A stretch of DNA of 64,000 nucleotides from Gemmatimonas phototrophica (GTDB taxonomy: Bacteria > Gemmatimonadota > Gemmatimonadetes > Gemmatimonadales > Gemmatimonadaceae): contig NZ_CP011454.1 in assembly GCF_000695095.2 (NCBI RefSeq), positions 3,100,001 to 3,164,000 of the forward strand, written 5' to 3'. Position numbers and translations under genes: made by a program. Below are positions 19,529-27,442 of the stretch, piece by piece (positions within the stretch are counted from its first letter, which is position 1; every line of letters begins with the position of its first letter). The notes under the pieces were generated by a model that was given only the letters and a program-made list of their open reading frames with translations, had not been told where the DNA came from and searched no databases.

Positions 19529-19789
19529 ATGACCGACAAGACTACGCGACACGAGCGTGTCGAAGACGAGCTGACCGACAAGGGGCTGAAGAACCGCGTG
19601 AGCGGCGCAGCAGATCAGCTGTCCGGCAAAACGCGGAACGCCCTCGGTGCCGTGACTGGCGACTCCGCCCAGCAGCTTAAGGGCAAGGCGCAGGAACTCA
19701 AGGGCGAAGCCAAGGATGCGCTAGGCAAGGCACAGATGGATGCCGCCCGTGCCATTGAGCACAGCGATGAGCGGAAGCGAAACCGCTAA
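19529..19789 (+). CDS. CsbD-family stress-response protein
   Basis: An 86-residue, Lys/Ala/Glu-rich hydrophilic protein of the CsbD family. The signature is the alternating LSGKTRNALGAVTGD and LKGKAQELKGEAKDALGKAQ blocks. CsbD proteins are induced by general stress in Bacillus and other bacteria; their molecular activity is unknown. The ribosome site GAGGTGA lies 6-7 bp before the ATG. The gene is followed by a hairpin at 19801-19830 and then by two small genes that also fit envelope or stress adaptation. Confidence 0.88.
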   Translation: MTDKTTRHERVEDELTDKGLKNRVSGAADQLSGKTRNALGAVTGDSAQQLKGKAQELKGEAKDALGKAQMDAARAIEHSDERKRNR

Positions 19790-19800
19790 TTGATTCGCGC

Positions 19801-19830
19801 GCCCCTTCTCTGCCTGGCAGCAGAAGGGGC
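19801..19830 (+). terminator. Hairpin after the CsbD gene
   Basis: GCCCCTTCT (19801-19809) and AGAAGGGGC (19822-19830) form a 9-bp stem around a 12-nt loop, starting 11 bp after the CsbD stop. The following bases are TCCTC rather than a U tract. It could attenuate read-through into the BON gene. Confidence 0.5.
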
Positions 19831-19853
19831 TCCTCACACTCATCCATCGAGCC

Positions 19854-20225
19854 ATGTCCATTCGACTGATACGTATCATCCCACTTGCGGCGCTGCTGTT
19901 GTGCAGCGCTGCCGCGTGCAGCAACACCGCCGATGGCGTGAAGCAGGACGCCAGCAACGCCACGGAAAAGACCGCCGAAGCGGGCGCGGAGGCCGGTGAC
20001 GCCATGAGTGGTGCGGCCAAAACCGCCGACGTGAAGGCCGCACTGCTGGCCGACACACTCGTAGCCGGCATGGAGATCAACGTAGACACGAAGGAAGAAA
20101 CCAAAACCGTCACCCTCAGCGGTGTCGTGCCGTCGGAAGGCGTTCGTGACCGGGCCATACAGGTCGCCCAGAACAATGCCACGGGATATACCGTGGTGGA
20201 CAACCTGACCATCCGCTCACGCTAA
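19854..20225 (+). CDS. BON-domain lipoprotein
   Basis: A 123-residue lipoprotein with lipobox AAAC after a hydrophobic stretch (LIRIIPLAALLLCSAAAC). A helical Ala/Lys-rich segment spans about 20-58. A BON domain (about 60-121) follows: VKAALLADTLVAG, then VTLSGVVPSEGVRDRAIQVAQ and VVDNLTI, typical of OsmY-like modules that bind membranes and are induced by osmotic or envelope stress. It is 15 bp upstream of the DksA-like gene on the same strand, so the two are probably cotranscribed. Confidence 0.88.
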   Translation: MSIRLIRIIPLAALLLCSAAACSNTADGVKQDASNATEKTAEAGAEAGDAMSGAAKTADVKAALLADTLVAGMEINVDTKEETKTVTLSGVVPSEGVRDRAIQVAQNNATGYTVVDNLTIRSR

Positions 20226-20240
20226 TCACAGGAATCGAGC

Positions 20241-20621
20241 ATGCCCCTCACATTTCATCAACTCCGCCACTTGGAGCAACGACTCATGCAAGAGCGTGCG
20301 CGGCTGAGCGGTCATTTGCAGGCCTTTGCCGACGAGCAGGGTGAGCAGCTTGAGGAGGGAGCCGGCACCGAATCCAAAATGCCGCTGCACCCCGCTGATC
20401 TTGGTAGCGTCGTGCAGCACGAGGAACTCGAGGCGACACTGGCTACGCGTCGGTCAGCGGAGCTTGGCGAGATTGAGGCGGCGCTGGAGCGACTGACGAA
20501 CACCCCCGATCAGTTTGGCATCGACGAGAACACGGGGGCGGAAATTCCGTTCGAACGGCTGGACGTTATTCCGTACGCACGCATCGCCGTGGACGTACAC
20601 GCCCCCTCACGCGTGCATTAG
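20241..20621 (+). CDS. DksA/TraR-like protein lacking the zinc-binding cysteines
   Basis: A 126-residue protein with the DksA/TraR layout: an N-terminal coiled coil (about 8-85, including EIEAALERL) followed by the region that normally forms the zinc finger. Where TraR/DksA proteins have YGxCxxCG and a second CxxC pair, this one reads FGIDENTG and IAVDVH, so all four cysteines are absent; the protein has no cysteine at all. The flanking IPFERLDVIPYA matches the family. DksA-type proteins bind the RNA polymerase secondary channel; cysteine-less forms are known and may be insensitive to oxidation or zinc shortage. That would suit the stress cluster, but this is inference. A CAGGAA ribosome site precedes the ATG. 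Confidence 0.75.
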   Translation: MPLTFHQLRHLEQRLMQERARLSGHLQAFADEQGEQLEEGAGTESKMPLHPADLGSVVQHEELEATLATRRSAELGEIEAALERLTNTPDQFGIDENTGAEIPFERLDVIPYARIAVDVHAPSRVH

Positions 20622-20652
20622 GTCGCGGGCACGTGCCCGGGGAACATCGAGC

Positions 20653-21285
20653 CTACCGCTTTCGCGCCCAGCGGAAGCTCATGCCCAGCGTACTGATGGC
20701 GAGTGGCTCGCCGCGCTCACTGCCGAGGTAGGTGCGCGTGAAGAAGAGAGTGGGTGTGGCGCCACGCTGGCGGGGCGAGCCGTAGTCGAGACGCAGGGCC
20801 GTGCCCAGGCGCGCCCCCTCCCCTTGCACGGTGTAGAGGGCGGGGCCAACCATGGCGCGCAACAAGGTGGAGCGAATGTCAAAGGCGCCGCCGGTCATGA
20901 GGGCGCCGCGCTCGGTAAAGCGACGGTCCTGGCAACCGACGATATCCGGCGTGACGAAGCAGGAGCCGCCATTGCCAATACCAAACGCGTTGGCGCGGAG
21001 GCCGACAATCCAGGCGCGTTTGGTGGCCTTTTTGATGGGCGCCGCAATCAGCGCGGACACTCCAACGGTAGGGACTTCGGCGAGCGCGGTGGACGCGGTC
21101 ATCGACCCGACCTCAAAGTCGCCGGTCACCAGTCCGGTGTAGGTATAGAAGCCCATACCCACCCCGGGGCGGCGCTGCGCATCAGCGCGGGCGGGAGAGC
21201 CGGCCGCCACCAGCACGGCAAGGGAGGCGGAGTGGACAACCACGCCCCGGCAGCGGGCGCGAAGGAAGGAGACGTGAGAACGCAT
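20653..21285 (-). CDS. Exported protein of unknown function, possible small beta-barrel
   Basis: A 210-residue protein with an N-terminal signal (MRSHVSFLRARCRGVVVHSASLAVLVAAGSPARADAQ region, cleavage probably after ADA). The mature part alternates short hydrophobic and polar stretches with aromatic ends and closes with LGMSFRWARKR, compatible with an 8-stranded outer-membrane barrel, though I do not recognise a named family. Two cysteines (in GGSCFVTPDIVGCQD) could form a disulfide. ATG 21285 is chosen because the longer frame to 21363 precedes the signal peptide with an unlikely basic tail. It converges with the DksA-like gene. Confidence 0.62.
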   Translation of the reverse strand: MRSHVSFLRARCRGVVVHSASLAVLVAAGSPARADAQRRPGVGMGFYTYTGLVTGDFEVGSMTASTALAEVPTVGVSALIAAPIKKATKRAWIVGLRANAFGIGNGGSCFVTPDIVGCQDRRFTERGALMTGGAFDIRSTLLRAMVGPALYTVQGEGARLGTALRLDYGSPRQRGATPTLFFTRTYLGSERGEPLAISTLGMSFRWARKR

Positions 21286-21406
21286 GGTGGCAATGTACCG
21301 CCGGGGTGGCGAGAGCGTTCCCTGCACCTTCCGGGGAGAACCGCCCATGGCCGCTGAATTCATGGGCGATTCCCGGGGTGAGAATGCCCATGGTAGACGG
21401 CGCGAC

Positions 21407-21871
21407 TCACAACCCGAGGTCGCTCAATCCCGGATGATCCGTCGGCCGCACACCCAAGTCCCAATGAAAAATTCGGTCACGCTCGGCAATGGCAACGTCG
21501 TTGATGCTTGCATGACGCTCGGCCATGTAGCCATCGGCGTCGAATTGCCAGTTTTCGTTGCCGTGCGACCGAAACCATTGGCCATTGGCATCGTGCCATT
21601 CGTATACGAAGCGAACCGCGATTCGATCGGCAGAGTACGCCCAGAGTTCCTTGATCAGTCGATACTCGCGTTCGGTGGTCCACTTCTTCTGCAGAAAGGC
21701 GTCGATCTCCACTCGACCGGTAATGAACTGGGAGCGATTTCGCCAACGGCTCTCAGGCGTGTATGCGAGCGCGACGGCGGAAGGATTCTGGGTATTCCAG
21801 GCATTCTCGGCGGCCCTGACCTTTCGGGTTGCCGAGTCGTGGTCGAACGGAGGAACCGGCAGACGTGTCAT
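21407..21871 (-). CDS. DUF1348 / nuclear transport factor 2-like protein
   Basis: A 154-residue cytoplasmic protein of the DUF1348 family, an NTF2/SnoaL-like fold. Recognisable parts are KVRAAENAWNTQNP, ESRWRNRSQFITGR, FLQKKWTTEREYRLIKELWA and FRSHGNENWQFD. Family members are common small proteins of unknown function. The gene lies 51 bp downstream of the MOSC gene on the same strand and may share its transcript. Confidence 0.9.
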   Translation of the reverse strand: MTRLPVPPFDHDSATRKVRAAENAWNTQNPSAVALAYTPESRWRNRSQFITGRVEIDAFLQKKWTTEREYRLIKELWAYSADRIAVRFVYEWHDANGQWFRSHGNENWQFDADGYMAERHASINDVAIAERDRIFHWDLGVRPTDHPGLSDLGL

Positions 21872-21922
21872 GCGATGAATCCGGTTGAAAGAGTCGCGAG
21901 CAGGAGGCGAAGAACGGGGATG

Positions 21923-22564
21923 TCAGCGTTCAAGGTGCACCGCCTCGCCAACGGCAATGCGCCCGCCGCGCGTGACGGCGGCGTTCAACGCCAGTCGGCC
22001 ACCGAAGCGTCGTCCTATTTCCCGCAGCACCTCCGGGTCCCGCGTTATCAGGTCGGGATCGACGGTGGTCATGGGGCATCGCCCGCGCAGGGAGTCGAGG
22101 AAGATGGCAGAAGGCCCGATGCGCAACGTAGCCCCTTCCCACGTGGTCTCGTCCATACCATCGACCCCGTTGATTACCAGATTGGGGCGCAGGCGACGTA
22201 CGTCCCGCCCAAATGAGGCGATGGCGCCGTCTGTCGCCACCAGCAGCGGCAGGATATCGAATTGATGCCCGGCCGGAGCACGCTCCAGCCACGCGTCCTC
22301 TCCCGCGGCCGCCCGAACCAGCGCGGCCGCCTCATCAGAATCCCACGGGTGGCCGTTCACGAGCGCGTCGCCGTCGGAAGACAGCGTGGCGTGCAAACCG
22401 AGGAGTCGGTATTGCCGCCGTGCGGTACGTACACCCTCCGGGCCGCGCACCCACACGAGGCGGTCGCCGGGGACCCCAAGTCGCGTGAGGGTGGCTGCGT
22501 CCACGTGTTCGCCGGCCATCGACTTGACCGGGTATCGCCAGAGCTGCCCGAGAGAGAGGGACAT
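21923..22564 (-). CDS. MOSC-domain protein
   Basis: A 213-residue protein with an N-terminal MOSC beta-barrel (LWRYPVKSMAGE is the hallmark start) and a MOSC domain. The conserved cysteine is in RGRCPMTTVDPD, the position that ligates molybdenum in mARC-type enzymes. YcbX and mARC relatives reduce N-hydroxylated compounds using a molybdenum cofactor; no ferredoxin domain is fused here, so an external electron donor would be needed. It ends 4 bp from the AhpD-like gene stop and is transcribed in the same direction, so it probably belongs to the same unit. Confidence 0.88.
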   Translation of the reverse strand: MSLSLGQLWRYPVKSMAGEHVDAATLTRLGVPGDRLVWVRGPEGVRTARRQYRLLGLHATLSSDGDALVNGHPWDSDEAAALVRAAAGEDAWLERAPAGHQFDILPLLVATDGAIASFGRDVRRLRPNLVINGVDGMDETTWEGATLRIGPSAIFLDSLRGRCPMTTVDPDLITRDPEVLREIGRRFGGRLALNAAVTRGGRIAVGEAVHLER

Positions 22565-22568
22565 TGGG

Positions 22569-23114
22569 CTATGCGGCCGACTCGAGCGCGATGACGGGGA
22601 AATCGATCGTCGTCTGCGCCAGGTTGTTCAGGTAGTTGGTGAAGACGTTGAGTGCGACGTGTGCAACGACTTCGACGATGGCCGCGTCATCGAGCCCAGC
22701 CAGCCGCGCGTGTGCGAGGGCGCTATCCGATACTCGGCCTCTGGTACGTACGATCTCGAGGGCCAAGCCCATGGCCGCACGCGCCATTGGATCATCGGAG
22801 TCTCCATGTCGGGCCGACTCAAGGTTGGCTTCACTGACCCGGTGCATACCGCCGATAGCCGTATGCGCCGAGAGGCAGTACTGGCATCCGTTTATGTGCG
22901 CCACCGCAATGGCAACCTGCTCGCCGACTTTACCCGCGAGCGCCCCCTTGCCGAGCGCGGCAAAGAAGCCGTTCATCGCGGCGTGGGCGGCCGGGGAATG
23001 CGCGACGGTGGCGAACATGTTCGGCACTGTTCCGAATGCCTGTTTCGTAATGGCCAGTTGCTCGGCGGCCGCCGGTGACGCGGTGGCGGGGTCGAGGAGC
23101 TGAATGCGTGACAT
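22569..23114 (-). CDS. AhpD/carboxymuconolactone-decarboxylase family protein
   Basis: A 181-residue all-helical peroxidase-related protein. The AhpD-type proton relay is visible: Glu66, Cys77 and Cys80 in GCQYCLSAHT, and His84. Such proteins typically act as alkylhydroperoxidase-like thiol enzymes. ATG 23114 has a good ribosome site (GGAGAT) and is preferred over the frame start at 23150. A perfect 20-bp palindrome sits in its promoter, matching half-sites near the TetR gene just upstream, so it is probably repressed by that regulator and induced by an electrophile or peroxide. The order tetR, ahpD-like, MOSC, DUF1348 suggests a detoxification unit. Confidence 0.88.
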   Translation of the reverse strand: MSRIQLLDPATASPAAAEQLAITKQAFGTVPNMFATVAHSPAAHAAMNGFFAALGKGALAGKVGEQVAIAVAHINGCQYCLSAHTAIGGMHRVSEANLESARHGDSDDPMARAAMGLALEIVRTRGRVSDSALAHARLAGLDDAAIVEVVAHVALNVFTNYLNNLAQTTIDFPVIALESAA

Positions 23115-23149
23115 GAGCGATCTCCAGTATGGGAATGAAGGTATCGACA

Positions 23150-23178
23150 ACTGTACCGAACGTTCGGTACATTAACAA
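23150..23178 (-). promoter_or_regulatory. Putative promoter and TetR operator of the AhpD-like gene
   Basis: A perfect 20-bp palindrome, TGTACCGAACGTTCGGTACA (23152-23171), lies 38 bp upstream of ATG 23114. On the minus strand TTGTTA (23178-23173) and TACAGT (23155-23150) are separated by 17 bp and could be -35 and -10 boxes, with the palindrome filling the spacer. Bound repressor would block polymerase. The boxes are inferred; the palindrome is seen directly. Confidence 0.7.
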
Positions 23179-23219
23179 AACCGAACGCACGGCGCAAGAG
23201 GGATGCTCACGACGGAGGT

Positions 23220-23780
23220 TCAAGCGCGCAGCAATTCTTCCGGAAGCGCGCGCAGGGTTCGGTCGAAGAGGGATGGTTCGTCGAGCGCCCGCGCCACAAT
23301 GACTGCCCCTTCTATTCGGATGATGGCATCCGCGGCCCGGGCGCGGGCAACGGGCTTGGAGAGCCCGGCATCCCGAAGTACCACGACGAGCGCGTCGATC
23401 CAGGCGTCGAAAATGCGCTTCACGCGCGGGTTGAAGCGTTGCGAAGTTTCGCCTATGCCGAGGTTGGCCAGCAGGCAGGCATCGCGCCCGTGGTCGTAAA
23501 AGAGTTCGAGCGCGCGCGTCATGGCGCGCAAACGTACGACCGGTTCGCCGTCCGCCCTGAGCGGGGCAAACACGCTGGCGTCGAGGGTGGCCTCCAGATA
23601 GGCCAGCACCGCAGCCGCCATGTCCTCTTTTCCTTGTGGGAAATGGTGGTACAGGCTCGACTTGCCGAGCCCGGTCGCCTTGGACAACTCGGCTAGCGAC
23701 GCGCCGTCATAGCCGTTGCGGCGGACAACGTCCATGAGGCGAGCAACGACCTCTTCCCGACTCAAGATGGCAGCAGGCAT
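23220..23780 (-). CDS. TetR/AcrR-family repressor
   Basis: A 186-residue regulator. The N-terminal HTH is visible as VVARLMDVVRRNGYDGASLAELSKATGLGKSSLYHHFPQGKE; the ligand domain with ACLLANLGIGE resembles the LmrA/YxaF branch of TetR. ATG 23780 begins right before the first HTH helix; longer frames to 24026 lack a regulator-like sequence. A related half-site palindrome 18-33 bp upstream of its own ATG suggests autoregulation, and the perfect palindrome ahead of the AhpD-like gene suggests direct control of it. The inducer is unknown. Confidence 0.9.
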   Translation of the reverse strand: MPAAILSREEVVARLMDVVRRNGYDGASLAELSKATGLGKSSLYHHFPQGKEDMAAAVLAYLEATLDASVFAPLRADGEPVVRLRAMTRALELFYDHGRDACLLANLGIGETSQRFNPRVKRIFDAWIDALVVVLRDAGLSKPVARARAADAIIRIEGAVIVARALDEPSLFDRTLRALPEELLRA

Positions 23781-23797
23781 GATAAAGATGAGCGAAG

Positions 23798-23813
23798 TGG
23801 ACCGATCGGTACA
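23798..23813. promoter_or_regulatory. Probable TetR autoregulatory operator
   Basis: TGGACCGATCGGTACA is an imperfect palindrome with a perfect 10-bp core (ACCGATCGGT). It shares the half-site TCGGTACA with the 20-bp palindrome at 23152-23171, though the spacing between half-sites is 4 bp shorter. It is just upstream of the tetR ATG at 23780. Confidence 0.6.
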
Positions 23814-23903
23814 ATGTACATTCATCGAGGTGGCGCTGCCAGATACAGGAAGCGACGTCGTCCCGATGGGATACACCATTGGCACAGACACACAACGCGA
23901 AAC

Positions 23904-23927
23904 GGGGCCGGTCTTTCGAACGGCCCC
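23904..23927. terminator. GGGGCCG hairpin
   Basis: GGGGCCG (23904-23910) pairs with CGGCCCC (23921-23927) around GTCTTTCGAA. It belongs to the hairpin family also seen at 35773, 37849 and 39781. No gene ends close by on either strand, so termination is doubtful here. Confidence 0.45.
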
Positions 23928-24306
23928 GCCAATCTTCTCCCACATACGTGTGGAGGTTCGCGCCGTTTGGCATGGTTCGATCACAGGATCTGGTAAAGCA
24001 CTCACGAACGTCGTCCCAGAGGACATGGGAACTCACGTCCGGTGCGTCATCAACTTGCTGACCTTGGACGAACCGGAATTCGCGACGCACGAACAGCGTC
24101 ATGGATGACGGTCAGGCCAGCCGAACGCCGCGTATCAAAACATGCGTCTTGCAGGACACAGCGCAGCCGAGACAAGGCAAAGTCACGCCGCGCCCAAGAT
24201 TTCGCTGAAGACTTCGTGCGTCCACGCAAATGCCGCCTATCGACGCCAGCAAACGTGGCGACAGGAAATCTCGCCAGACAATGCGCCGCTGCCGCAACGC
24301 CTTGAA

Positions 24307-24819
24307 TCAGCCCGTCGACACGGTCAGCGTCGAACCGGCACGGGTCACGACCAATGCCCGCAGACCGGTGGTGGCAGGCCCCGCGTTGAGCGCGCCGGAT
24401 GACGCGGCAAAGCGGCTGCCATGGTTATTACACTGCAGGACACCGTTACCGAACTCCCACTGATTGCTCGTTCCAGCGTGCGGGCATCGGGCGTCGAAGG
24501 CGCGATAGGTGTCTGCGGCAGCACGTACCACGAGAGCCGGAACCGCCCCACCGCTCAACACAAAGAGTCCCGCGCTTGATAGCTCGTTATTTACCGATAG
24601 ATCGATGGTGAATACGTTTCCACTACGGGTCACACCGGCTGGAAGCGTACCGGGCGGGGTGGACCCGCCACCTCCGCCAGTCCCACTGGGGCCAGTGGCC
24701 CCCGTTTCTCCATCTCCGCCACCACACGCCGTGGCCACGATGCTCACGGCGGCCATCGTAGCCACGGAAACAAAACCACGTCGCGTCAATTCGCAGGCGG
24801 CGCAGGCGGCGGAATGCAT
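24307..24819 (-). CDS. Rieske [2Fe-2S] lipoprotein
   Basis: A 170-residue exported Rieske protein. The N-terminus has a twin-arginine-like TRRGFVSV followed by a hydrophobic stretch ending in a lipobox (ATAC, Cys32). A Gly/Thr/Ser-rich linker (about 33-60) leads to a small Rieske domain. The cluster ligands are CPH in DARCPHAG and CNNH in QCNNHGSRF, the canonical CxH...CxxH set. Tat export fits folding with a cluster in the cytoplasm. No cytochrome b is adjacent, so it is not an obvious bc1 subunit; it may be a soluble electron carrier at the membrane. Confidence 0.9.
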   Translation of the reverse strand: MHSAACAACELTRRGFVSVATMAAVSIVATACGGGDGETGATGPSGTGGGGGSTPPGTLPAGVTRSGNVFTIDLSVNNELSSAGLFVLSGGAVPALVVRAAADTYRAFDARCPHAGTSNQWEFGNGVLQCNNHGSRFAASSGALNAGPATTGLRALVVTRAGSTLTVSTG

Positions 24820-25236
24820 ACATGCCTCGGGTCAGGAGCGGAAAGCCAGAAGGGTGCCATAGACTGCACACAGAGGCAAAACGATGGTAGTTACGGCGCT
24901 GGTTCCAATCGTCGGATTCCCCGTCCGGCTTATGCGGGGCTCATGGCGACACATAGGCACGTGGATACGCGTCGCTACACCAAGACGAAAGGCGACCGCA
25001 CCCTCACGCGTCGGCTGCCTCAAAAGTATCTCGCGTGGCCAGTGGCAACGCCGCCGCGGAACCGGGTTTGACGAGAAAGGCAACAACTCACAGGCGTGAT
25101 CGCGCGGGGGGACATTCGGCATGTCGGAGGAGGACGGCGCGCCCACCGCCGCAACCTACACCCTATCGTCGCGAAGGGCCCCCCACCCGCATATGCAGAG
25201 GTCGGGTCCGTGGCACCCCACATTGCAATGGGCAGC
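24820..25236. other. Gene-free stretch between Rieske and kinase genes
   Basis: These 417 bp separate two minus-strand genes. Frames that cross them show no domain or ribosome site. The minus-strand promoter of the Rieske gene should lie here but I cannot place it with confidence. Confidence 0.5.
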
Positions 25237-26520
25237 TCAGCGGGAGACGATACAGCTCACGACGGTTCCTCCGAGCGGTCCGCGGCGTACGCGGAGCACG
25301 CCGTCCAGCAACTCGGCCCGCTGCGCCATGGTCCGCAAACCGAGCCCGGGTTCTGGTGCCTCAGCAATGCCCACGCCGTTGTCGCGCACATCGAGGGTGA
25401 TCGTGCCGGGGCGCGCCGTCAGTGTGACGTCGATGCGCGTTGGTGCCCCATGTTTCACCGCGTTGGTCGTTGCCTCGTGCGCAATGTGGTACAACTGCAG
25501 CGTGATCGAGGCATCGAATGCGTCGCTGTCGCCGTCGGCGGCGAACGTGCAGGGCGTACCGGCGGACGCGACACGATCGGCAAGACGCCGCAGCGATTCC
25601 ACCAACCCGAATTCGACGGGCGCCGGATCGAGTCCGCGTGCCAAACGGCGGACCTCGTCCACACCTTCCAGCGACAAGTCGGCAAGTTCTCGCAGCGACG
25701 CCGCGGACGCTGCGGCGCCGGACTCCGCCCGCCGGGCCAGCCCCTGCGCCATCATCGCGATCCCGGAAAGTCGGCCGCCCAGCCCATCGTGGAGATCGCG
25801 TCCGATACGGGCACGAGCGGCGTCTTCCGCGTGCAGGATGTCGCGTTGCAACGCCTGCGTCTGCAGGATGGCGCGGAGCGCGTGAATAGTGCGGCGACGC
25901 GCCTGTTCAGCGACGAGCGCCGTCAGCGCTCCGACGACGAGCAATGAGACGATCCCCTCGAAAACGCGCGGACGAAGTGACGCGTAGGGCGACACGTTGG
26001 CGACGCGAACGAGCAGGTAGGCGTAGCTGACGGCGGTGAGCACGGACGTGAATCCGGTGAGTCGCCAGTCAAGTCGCAGCGCCGACAGGATGACGAGCGC
26101 GGTGAAGACGATGAGCCCCGGCACGACGGTGCGCACACTCGCTACGAAAATGCCAACAATCGACCACGCACCGAGGATCAGGGCGACCTCCACCACCGCG
26201 GCAGCATACCACAGCGTCGAACGCGACCGATCGTCCGGCCGGGTCGCTGCCCGGCGTCCGACCGCAAACTGCATGGCCGCCAGCAGGAACGCCGTCGTGA
26301 CCGCGATGAACTGGGCGATGTATGGTGGTTTTGCCGGCAATTCCGCCCCGAACACGGTCGCCAGATCGAGCACCATGAACAGCATGACCATTCCGACCGC
26401 GAGCCACCCGAGCATGGCAGTGCGCAACCGTTCGGCATAGGCGTACTCCGAGCGCAAAGCCGCGCGGACAGACGCGTCGCCGACATCGCGAGGTACGCTT
26501 GTGCCGGTCAGTGACCTCAT
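25237..26520 (-). CDS. NarL/DesK-type membrane sensor histidine kinase
   Basis: A 427-residue kinase of the HisKA_3 class. About six membrane helices fill residues 33-205, with little extracytoplasmic sequence, so the signal is probably sensed in or at the membrane. The phospho-acceptor is His244 in GRDLHDGLGGRLSGI. The ATPase domain has an N box (NAVKHG) and DNGVG, then the C-terminal GLGLRTMAQRA of this class. The ATG overlaps the stop of the response regulator gene by 4 bp. The pair is divergent from the efflux operon at 27.4-33.7 kb, its likely target. Confidence 0.93.
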   Translation of the reverse strand: MRSLTGTSVPRDVGDASVRAALRSEYAYAERLRTAMLGWLAVGMVMLFMVLDLATVFGAELPAKPPYIAQFIAVTTAFLLAAMQFAVGRRAATRPDDRSRSTLWYAAAVVEVALILGAWSIVGIFVASVRTVVPGLIVFTALVILSALRLDWRLTGFTSVLTAVSYAYLLVRVANVSPYASLRPRVFEGIVSLLVVGALTALVAEQARRRTIHALRAILQTQALQRDILHAEDAARARIGRDLHDGLGGRLSGIAMMAQGLARRAESGAAASAASLRELADLSLEGVDEVRRLARGLDPAPVEFGLVESLRRLADRVASAGTPCTFAADGDSDAFDASITLQLYHIAHEATTNAVKHGAPTRIDVTLTARPGTITLDVRDNGVGIAEAPEPGLGLRTMAQRAELLDGVLRVRRGPLGGTVVSCIVSR

Positions 26521-27170
26521 ACGAGTCCACGCTCCTGGGCGTAGCGGACGGCGCGGTGCAAAAGCTCGGCGCTGTCCTTCAATCCGAGTTTGTCCTTGAT
26601 GCGTCCGCGGTAGGTCTCCACGGTCTTCGGACTCACGTGCAGTGCCTCCGCCACCTCGCGCGTGGAGAAGCCACGGCCGAGCAGCTCGAACACCTCGAGC
26701 TCACGATCGGCAAGTGCCGATTCCGCCGGTTGGCCGGTGGGGGCGGCGCGGCCAGCCAGCTGTTCCAGCGCACGCCGCTGCATGCGCGGCGACAGATGCA
26801 GGCCGCCCGCAAGCAGCGTCCGCACCGTCAACACGAGATCAGCGTCCGTCTCGCCCTTCATCACATAGCCGCGTGCGCCCGCTCGTAGCGCGCGCTCGGC
26901 GTACAGCATTTCGTCGTGCATCGAGACCACGAGGATCGGCAGCTCCGGCCGCCGCTCCCGCAGGTCACGAATAAGCTCGATTCCGCCGCCATCCTCCAGC
27001 GTGACATCGGTGATCACGAGATCCGGCCGCGACTCAAGAATGCCGGATAACGCGGCGGCGGCACCCCCCGCCTCTCCACACACCACGAGGTCCGGTTCTG
27101 CTTCCAGCAACGACCGATACCCGCGACGCATCAACGGGTGATCGTCGACGATGAACACACGCCGGAGCAA
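26517..27170 (-). CDS. NarL/FixJ-family response regulator
   Basis: A 217-residue two-domain regulator. The receiver has the acidic pair Asp9/Asp10, phospho-acceptor Asp55 in DLVITDVTLED and Lys in MKGETDADL. The C-terminal LuxR-type HTH is seen at about 148-208 (LADRELEVFELLGRGFSTREVAEALHVSPKTVETY region). The frame opens with TTG at 27170 two codons before the first beta-strand; a GTG four codons later is an alternative. It is first in the operon with its cognate kinase, which overlaps it by 4 bp. Its operators may lie in the 272-bp divergent region that contains the duplicated sequence. Confidence 0.94.
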   Translation of the reverse strand: MLRRVFIVDDHPLMRRGYRSLLEAEPDLVVCGEAGGAAAALSGILESRPDLVITDVTLEDGGGIELIRDLRERRPELPILVVSMHDEMLYAERALRAGARGYVMKGETDADLVLTVRTLLAGGLHLSPRMQRRALEQLAGRAAPTGQPAESALADRELEVFELLGRGFSTREVAEALHVSPKTVETYRGRIKDKLGLKDSAELLHRAVRYAQERGLV

Positions 27171-27229
27171 CTGGGAAACCCTCGGATTTAATGGGAGTGC
27201 GTAAGTCTAGCGGACGCGCGCGATGCTGG

Positions 27230-27321
27230 CTGTCGGTGCGTTGCTTACACGAGGTTCCGGCGCCGACCGACTGTGGCGTCAACGACGGTACGCCATCATG
27301 CCCGGAGAAGTCAACGCCAAC
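27230..27321. repeat. 92-bp direct repeat, copy 1
   Basis: Nearly identical to 28444-28535, with about five differences in the first 85 bp and no indels; weaker similarity continues to a shared GGAGGATCCCG near 27376. This copy lies between the divergent response regulator gene and the first lipoprotein gene of the efflux locus, so it may carry regulatory sites. Confidence 0.85.
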
Positions 27322-27442
27322 CTGCCAATGCTGATTCTGACGCTCCTTCGGGTAAGGCGCCTGGTTGGCGGGAGGATCCCGCTCCCGACGCTCCGCCGGC
27401 ACGCATCACCATGCCTGCTCCACCCGATTCACGGAAACCTTC

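Larger units (their letters stand above)
23781..24306. other. Gene-free stretch upstream of tetR
   Basis: These 526 bp hold the tetR operator (23798-23813) and a GGGGCCG hairpin (23904-23927). The short open frames here have no recognisable domain, no good ribosome sites and intergenic-like composition. I see nothing else. Confidence 0.55.

Noticed and set aside
20626-20639. CGGGCACGTGCCCG palindrome between convergent genes
   Set aside because: Perfect but short, with no loop or U tract; I cannot support a terminator or operator call.
24832-25146. 104-codon minus-strand frame with a hydrophobic end
   Set aside because: It lacks a good start and the hydrophobic part is at the wrong end for a signal or anchor; composition is non-coding.
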